Assembly: GCF_024166365.1 (NCBI RefSeq)
Contig: NC_064822.1
Coordinates: forward strand, 110,542,823 to 110,606,822
Source: Elephas maximus indicus
Lineage: Eukaryota; Chordata; Mammalia; Proboscidea; Elephantidae
Direction: 5' to 3'
Length of the DNA stretch: 64,000 nt
Shown here: positions 56,926 through 64,000 of the stretch, piece after piece
How the letters are laid out: each line of letters opens with the position of its first letter
Numbering within the stretch: position 1 is the first letter of the stretch
Notes under the pieces: model-generated
The model's database searches: none
What the model saw: the letters and a program-made list of their open reading frames with translations, nothing else
What the model was told of the DNA's origin: nothing
Made by a program: the position numbers and the translations under genes

Positions 56926-57369
56926 CCCAAAGCCGAGCCCAGAATTTTCTCCTGGTAAATTGTGATTCTCTGTACTATTTACTTTTATCTCTAGTTTTCA
57001 GAGCAGTGTTCTCCCTGTGACTTCAATTCTCTGATTCTTCTAAGATTTATTGCCTTTCAATCTTTCAGTTTTTTTCTTGTTATGAAGATAGGATTGACAG
57101 CTTCTAGACTGTTTACTTTTCAGATGGAAATTAGAACTCTGCCTTGATAATTCATCTGCATGTCTGAAAACAATGAGTTCTTTTCTTCTTTTACATTTTT
57201 ATCTCCTTAGTTTTTGCTTTGTTTTCTTAGTTTGCCAGAATCTTTTGGCAAAATAATGATATCCTTATCTTATACTTGGTTTAAAACGTAATGCTTCCAA
57301 AATTTTCCACTGAAACTTATGATTACAGAAGTTTTTCTTTAACTCTTTCATTTCTACTTTTAGTTTATT
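56926..57369. other. Unassigned right-arm DNA
   Basis: Mirrors 51065-51545 (gagcagtgttctccctgtga against tcacagggaaaacactgttt). No gene. Confidence 0.6.
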
Positions 57370-59699
57370 TTGTTAGGTGCTGTTGAATTGATTCCGACTC
57401 ATGGGGACCCTATGCACAATAGAACGAAACACTGCTCCATCCTGCGCAATACTCACAATCCTTGTTATGCTTGAGCCCATTGTTGCAGCCACTGTGTCAG
57501 CCCATCTTGTTGAAGGTCTTCCTCTTTTTCACTGGCACTCCACTTTACCAAGCATAATGTGCTTCTTGAGGAACTGATCTCTCCTGATTACATATCCATA
57601 GTATGTGAGACTTAGTCTCGCCATCTTTGCTTCCAAGGAGCATTCTGATTGTACTTCTTCCAAGACAGATTTGTTTGTTCTTTCACAGTCCATGGTATAT
57701 TGAATATTCTTCACCAATACTACAATTCAAAGGCGTCAGCTCTTCTTTAGTCTTCCTTGTCCATTTTCCAACTTTCTCATGCATATGAGGCGACTGAAGA
57801 CCCCATGGCTTGGGTCAGGCACACCTTAGTCTTCAAAGAAACATCTTTGCTTTCTAACATTTTAAAGAGGTCTTTTGCAGCCGATTTGCCCAACGCAGTG
57901 TGTCTTTTGATTACTTTTGGATGTTGATTGTGGTTCCAAATAAAATGAAGTATTTTACAACATCAATCTTTTCTCCATTTATCATGATGTTGCTTATTGG
58001 TCCAATTGTGAGGATTTTTGTTTTCTTTATGTTGAGGTGTAATCCATAATGAAGGCCATGGTCTTTGATTTTCATAAGTAAGTGCTTCAAGACCTCTTCA
58101 CTTTCAGCAAGCAAGGTTATGTCATCTCCATAATGCAGGTTGTTAATGAGTCTGATGCACTGTTCTTCATATAGCTCAGCTTCTAGGATTATATGCTGAG
58201 CATACAGGTAGAATAAGTATGGTGAAAGGATACAATGCTGAAACACATTTTTCTTGACTTTAAACCATGCAGTATCCTCTTTTCTGTTCGAATGAATGCT
58301 TCTTGATCTATGTATATGTTCCCCATGAGCACAATTAAGTGTTCTGGAATTCCTATTCTTTGCAATGTTATCCATAATTTATTATGATCCACAGAGTTAA
58401 ATGCCTTTGCATAGTCAATAAAACGCAGATAGACATCTTTCTGATGTTCTCTGCTTTCAGCCAGGATCCTCCTGACATCAGCAATGATATCCCTGGTTCC
58501 ATGCCCCCTTCTGAATCTGGCTTGAATTTCTGGCAGTTCCTGGTGGATATACTGCTGCAGCCACTTTTGAATGATCTTCAGGAGAATTTTCCTAGCATAT
58601 GATGTTAATGACATTGGTCAATAATTTCTGCATTTGGTTGGATCACCTTTCTTGGGAATAGGTATATATATGGATCTCTTTTTCCGGTCAGTTGGCCAGG
58701 TAGCTGTCTTCAAAATTTCTGGACATAGGAGAGTTAACACTTCCAGTGCTGCATCAGTTTGTTGAAACATCTCAATTGGTAAATTGGTATTCCATCAGTT
58801 CCTGGAGCCTTGTTTTTCGCTTATGCCTTCAGTGCAGCTTGGACTTCTTCCTTCAGTACCAATGGTTCTTGCTCGTATAGTACCTCCTGAAATGGTTGAA
58901 GGTCAACCAATTCTTTTGGTGTAGTGACCCTTGTGCATCTGTCAGTTTGGCATACTGTGGGGCTTGTGTGTTGCTGTAATGCTAGAAGCTATGCCACTGG
59001 TATTCAAATACCAGCAGGGTCACCCATAGCAGACAGGTTTCAGCTGAGCTTTCTGACTAAAACAGACCAGGAAGAAAGACTCTGTGGTGTACTTCTGAAA
59101 AGAATTAGCCAGTGAAACCTTAAGAATAGCAGCAGAACATTGTCTGATACAGTGCTAGAACATGAGGCCCCCAGGTTGGAAGACACTCAAAAGACAACTG
59201 GGGAAGAGCTGCTTCCTCAAAGTAGAGTCAAGCTTAATGATGTGGCTGGAGTCAAGCTTTTGGGGTCTTCATTTGCTGATGTGGCATGACTCAAAATGAG
59301 AAGAAACAGCTGCAAACATCCACTAATAATTGAAACGTGGAATGTACGAAACATGAATCTAGGAAAATTGGAAATCATAAAAAATGAAATGGAAAACAGG
59401 AAGATCAATATCCTAGGTATTAGTGAGCTAAAATGGACTGTTGTTAGGTATTTTGAATCAGAAAATCATACGGTCTACTACGCCGAGAATGATGACTTGA
59501 AGAGGAACGGCGTTGCATTTATCGTCAAAAAGAACATTGCAAGATCTATCCTGAAGTACAACACTGTCAGTGATAGAATAATATCCATATGCATACAAGG
59601 ATGATCAATTAATACGACTATTATTCAAATTTACACACCAAACACTAAGGCCAAAGATGAAGAAATTGAAGATTTTTACCAACTTCTGCAGTCTGAAAT
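57370..59699 (-). mobile_element. RTE LINE with inverted 5' half (twin-priming form)
   Basis: From 57370 to about 58930 the RTE reads on the minus strand, from its 3' end back through the RT (RRGHGTRDIIADVRRILAES). From about 58930 to 59699 the RTE 5' end and start of the endonuclease read on the plus strand (ETWNVRNMNLGKLEIIKNEM, then GISELKW). The junction joins the RTE 5' terminus to the 3' half, while the outer edge (59699, cagtctgaaattgg) is an internal RTE position, exactly the product of twin priming. About 0.9 kb of the middle is missing. The empty site is visible in the left arm near 51065, with a short gttta-type duplication. It is inactive. Confidence 0.85.
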
Positions 59700-59894
59700 T
59701 GGTTTACTAAGACATTGTAAAGTTGTTAATGAGTGTTGAAGTTTATCACGTGACTTTCTTGACCTATTGGGAATGTTATGTTTTTCTTCTTTAATCCACT
59801 AATATAATGAATGATATTAATTTTCCACTATTAGGACATTTTTGCATCCTGTGATAAATGGAACTTGATTATGAGATATTTTCTTTGTATACAC
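59700..59894. other. Unassigned right-arm DNA between two RTE copies
   Basis: Mirrors 50900-51060 (aacattcatttatgatttta in reverse). No gene. Confidence 0.6.
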
Positions 59895-60091
59895 TGTTGT
59901 TGTTAGGTGCCATTGAGTTGGTTTTGACTCATAGTGACCTGATGTACAACAGAATGAAAGGCTGTCCAGTCCTATGCTATCCTCATAATGCTTGCTATGC
60001 TTGAACCCATTGTTGCAGCCACTGTGTCAATCCATCTCATTGAGGGTCTTCCTCTTTTTCACTGGCCCTCTACTTTACCAAGCATGATGTT
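59895..60091 (-). mobile_element. RTE LINE 3' fragment
   Basis: tgttgttaggtgccattgag ... ctctactttaccaagcatga, in minus orientation, about 200 bp. It is flanked by tatacac on both sides (about 59888 and 60096) and absent from the left arm near 50885, so it is younger than the inverted duplication. Confidence 0.82.
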
Positions 60092-63000
60092 CTGTTATAC
60101 ACCATGGTATACTATTTTTTAATATTTTGTTAATATTTGTGTATCTATATTAATGACTGATATTGACTATAATTTTTCTTTTTTTGTGTAATTGTTACTT
60201 TATATTTCTCAGTAAGTCACAAAAGTGACAGAATGAGTTTATGTCCTATGAAACTTAAAAAATGTATCAACTATGGGAAATTTTTTAGATCCAGTGGCCT
60301 GGAACAAGTTGAGTTTTTCCCTCCAATGTGGAAGAAAAATTCCTGGACCGTTCATCCTCTTACTATGAAGAGTTAGATGTTTCCTTGAATTTCTGAGCCA
60401 GCATACAGTACTTCTCAGTGTGCACGCAACCATGAAGCACCCAACTCAAGTGGGTCCATAAAATGTCAGTGTTCTTCAGTTGGTTCAGCTTCTTCAGGAA
60501 AAGTATTGCTACTTTGAACTCATGAACAAGAATATCTAGTGATGCTTTGAGTCTTTATGGACTGTCAGATGTTCTATGGAAACTGTTGCAAACTCTGATT
60601 GGAAAATCACAGCACTGCCTTCTAAGGTTTTGAGAAAAGCAAATTTTCTGCAAGTTATCTTTAGATCAAAAGCTCCTAACTTGAGGCCTGATAGAAACTG
60701 TATTCTTTACTATGGATACAAATGACTGTTAAGGTAGACAGATAGTATATAATCTTTCAAGCATATGGTTGGGTTTGACAGAATTACTAAGGTCAAGTGG
60801 TATATATGATAACTGGCTGAAGTTTTATGAGCAATGATTTATAGTTCCAGTGTATCTTTACTTCAGCCTATACCTATGAACACATGGAACATTCTGTATT
60901 CAGAGTTTCTGAGGAAAAAATTAAATTGAGCTCAGTTTATAGATGCTGCAGCATGGTATATAGGCATCAGCTAGAAATGGGTGGCTATAGCTTGCTATTC
61001 TAACATAAGGGTGTTTCCTGAGGGTCACTGGGTAAGGAAAATATCCGTAATGGCATAATTCCCAGCTGTATATATTGTTAAATTTGCCCGGAAGTGTGAT
61101 AGAGATGTTTTCCTACAATGATTTATGGACTGTGGCTAATGATTAACTGGATAACCAGGAACATGGGAACCAATAAGGTTGGAGAATTATTGACAAGGTG
61201 GTTTCTTTATAGATGTGCCTAAGTGGTTAGAAAAATGGGGAATATTGATTTCCCACATGAATTCTTAGAAAATTACATCACGTATCGGGAAGGTTCTCAG
61301 TAATCTGGTGAAGGCAATGACTTATTATCTTCCAGCCTCTTTCCCATTCACTTCACTTCTCATTCAATTAATTCATCAATTGAATGAACTACCAGACAGT
61401 CATCAGGTTTCAGGCTAATCTCATTAGGACTTTTCCATGAGGGAGGAAGAGATATTTGTATGGACACTGCTCTAAACTTATAGATAATATATTGCTTTCT
61501 CTGTTCTAATCACTTCAGTTAATACTGTATGATATGGGCTAAAATAACGTTTTAATCACTGTCATGCTATATTACTCTATTGCACTGTAGCAAGGTACTC
61601 ATTTTACAAGAATAGGGAGGCAATGCACTCATACCCATGAAATTTGATAGACTGTTTGTATAACTAATCAAAGAGAATCAGATGAGCTGCTGGAGTGGTG
61701 TAATCACTTACTGAAGAATCAGTTCTTGGACCAAGTGTTGAAAAGTTGAGTCACTGTCATCCACATACCATCGGTGCTCTACATTAGGAGCAAACATATG
61801 AGGTTATTTCTCCCGTAACCAGACTGCATATCTAAGTAGCTGGGGTAAAATTGGGAATGTCACTTTAATATTTACTAAGCTCCTCACACTTCTTTTTTTT
61901 TTTTTTTCTTTTTTTTGCTGCCCATGTGAGTTTGGACTCTGATAAGTTAGAGTTCTTACTATTCAAAAAAGGAATAATTTTACAAGGGGACACTCAGTTT
62001 CTAAAATAAGCTACAAATTGAGACTCTCTTCTGGACATTTGTGGGATTCTTCATTTCATTGAACCACCAGGTAAAATAGATGTTTTGTATTCTTTTGGGT
62101 GACAGATACTGATTAGCCATAGAAAGTGTGAATAAGGAGGCAGGGAGGAGTATAGAACTAACCCAGGGAATTTTGCAGATGCTTTCTAATACTGTCATAT
62201 CTGATAGTAAATCTTAATGAGCAACTGGAGCACTTCATCAGATGCAAGAACACAAAGCACAGATACTCATCAAAGAATGTTTGAGTCACCCTACTACGTA
62301 CACTTCAAGACATTAAGATTGTTGCTGAGACCAGATGAATAGGAAATTTATTCTGAATTACAATATTTCATATTTATTTCCTTTGTCTACCAAAACTTTG
62401 CTCTGATAATACATTGAAGAAATCAAAATTGAAAGATCCCTTTGGTCCTTCCAAAGGAGCCACACGACAAAGGATCTATAAAACTCTTTGTATGCACTTT
62501 GACTTCTGCTAGTCTATTGTTATTTTCTTTCAATCTAGAGCCTCCGTGGTCCTAATGGACCACAGGTTGAGATGGTTTAATAACTGACTTAAACTTCCTT
62601 CTCTCCCAGAAGATTAGGGAAACCTCAACGCTGCAATAATTTGACAATGTTGCACTGCTATGCCAAGTCAAAGCGATATGGATAACTGCTGCAGATATTT
62701 TGGCAGACTATCAGGGATTACTGATGGCTCAGTGCCTCTACTTTCTTACATATCCGTGGCAATCTTTGCTTCTTCTTTGAAAGCATATAAGTGTCCACGA
62801 ATGGAGGAGAGAGAATATCCTGCAGATTGATTCCTCAGGTTCCCTTTCCATGATTACAGAATATAATTTCTGGAATTATTTCAGTCTGGCAGAGCATCAT
62901 TTGGAAAATTCACTTCAGCTCTCTTCTAGAAAGACCTGTAGCATTTTTCATGGAACAAACTGCTAAAGGAAAGGACAATAATTTAAATAGAACAATGAGG

Positions 63001-63819
63001 AAAATAAACTCCAGTCTTACATGGGAGTAATCTAAAACTGGGGTAATGACCACGTATTTGGGAATTTTTTGTAGGGGTTCATTTTATCTCAAAGTGTTGA
63101 TTTTCAGTACTTGGAGTTGTGGCACAGTCATTAACTAACTTTAGGTTTACCATTTCTAGAGTTAACAATAACAAGAGGAAAACATTGGAATTCTTCACTT
63201 TTAACTAGATCTGACAAATTACCAGAGGATACAAGGTAAAAGTAACTTTGAAAACACTTGTTTTTGGCAAATGGTAAGTCCTGCTTTAGGAGGTGTTATC
63301 TTTTCAATCTGTAAATGTTTTCAGTCATAAACCTATTAAAGTTCAATTGGTTTGTTAGGAGTGAATCTTAAAAATTAAAATAATCTTTATTTTTGCTCCT
63401 AGGTAAGGTTAATAAATAAAATGTCCTATTAAAAATCTTACAGGCTGTGTTTTCACTTTTTAACTACCTCACAACTCTCCAGAACTAAGTATCACCTGAT
63501 TAAATTTTTGTTTGTTTATACTACATTATTTGCATATTTAATTTTTAATTGGGCTGGTAAATATTTTATTTTCAACATTAATATATTCTTGAATAACATT
63601 AACACAAAACGCCATTTTTCTCTGCCATCTTCTCCCTTAGGGAAAATATTGTACTTGTTTCAGTTTTTTCTGTTTAAACTTATAACACTGTCTTTGATTC
63701 ATTCCCTCAGCTTCAAATGGTTAATCTAAAAAAGCCTTTATTTATTATTAATCTAAACCTCATTAGCACCAATTATTTTGCTGTGAGTTGTGAGATTGAA
63801 TAAGGGATAATAAAAAATA
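60092..63819. other. Unassigned right-arm DNA
   Basis: About 3.7 kb mirroring 47025-50880. No intact frame and no known gene. A T-run lies at 61892-61915. A frame around 62640-62830 whose product ends MEEREYPAD is the mirror of 48081-48272. Confidence 0.45.
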
Positions 63820-64000
63820 AGAAGAATAACTCACATTTGTTGAGTATTCACTCTGCCAAAAAATGATGCTAGATGATTTACATACATTATCTCATTTTAT
63901 ATCCCCAAAATATCTTTGAGGGTTATATTATTTTTATCCCCACATTGTATATGAGGATGACGTAGACAGCGTAAGTAACTTGCCCATCAGAAAGTGAGAG
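63820..64000 (+). mobile_element. MIR remnant at outer right arm
   Basis: ttgttgagtattcactctgc, gatttacatacattatctca and ggatgacgtagacagcgtaa, in MIR order. It pairs with 46850-47025. Confidence 0.7.

Larger units (their letters stand above)
55882..64000. repeat. Inverted duplication, right arm (runs off window)
   Basis: The reverse counterpart of 46850-52600. It is longer because two RTE copies (57370-59699 and 59895-60091) entered it, both absent from the left arm. Its left-arm equivalent lacks about 175 bp here and there, for example 51550-51724 has no match. The far end is beyond 64000, so the total arm length is unknown. Confidence 0.88.

Noticed and set aside
46850-64000. Idea that the inverted arms match only because both hold MIR and SINE repeats
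   Set aside because: Long stretches outside recognised repeats also match in order and orientation, and shared insertions sit at the same relative sites.

Overview
This window is mammalian nuclear DNA from an afrotherian, most likely an elephant. The evidence is a dense set of tRNA-derived SINEs whose tails match an abundant RTE-type LINE, many RTE copies of the kind known from elephant, and a nearly whole young L1. MIR and L2 remnants, an ERVL element and vertebrate olfactory receptor (OR) genes complete the picture. Family names for repeats rest on recognition by eye; no database was searched. The window contains no operon, CRISPR array or bacterial feature, and I found no convincing undescribed biological system.

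Host genes: the one intact protein-coding gene is an OR9K2-like receptor (26742-27680, +), with a 3' splice site just upstream of its start codon. A second OR9K copy (43790-44727, -) is an inverted duplicate with a nonsense codon and an early 4-bp deletion. A third, older and heavily broken OR9K copy lies at 22782-23783 (+). In human the OR9K genes lie in the 12q13 OR cluster, so this is probably the orthologous cluster. A processed AZI2 pseudogene is present twice, in opposite orientations, at the centre of a large inverted repeat (52421-52600 + and about 55882-56440 -).

Layout: 0.4-6 kb holds an old L1 interrupted by an L1 ORF1-bearing insertion. 6-14.2 kb holds an ERVL provirus that landed inside a SINE and was itself hit by two RTE copies and an LTR. 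14.4-18.1 kb holds an RTE fragment and a second LTR element with a ~165-bp minisatellite. 18.5-31 kb is the OR region with scattered SINEs and a Tc1/mariner-type element. 31.2-41 kb is a second, direct-orientation copy of the 1.8-14.5 kb L1 segment, into which a full-length 6.8-kb L1 inserted (32852-39644). 41-46.8 kb holds the inverted OR9K pseudogene, L2, MIR and SINEs. 46.85-64 kb is an inverted duplication with a 3.3-kb retroelement spacer; its right arm runs off the window.

The duplicated segments act as empty-site controls, so the relative order of many insertions can be read within this one window. The main biological points are duplication and partial loss of OR9K2, an AZI2 retrocopy captured in an inverted repeat, and an L1 with an unusually long spacer between its two ORFs.
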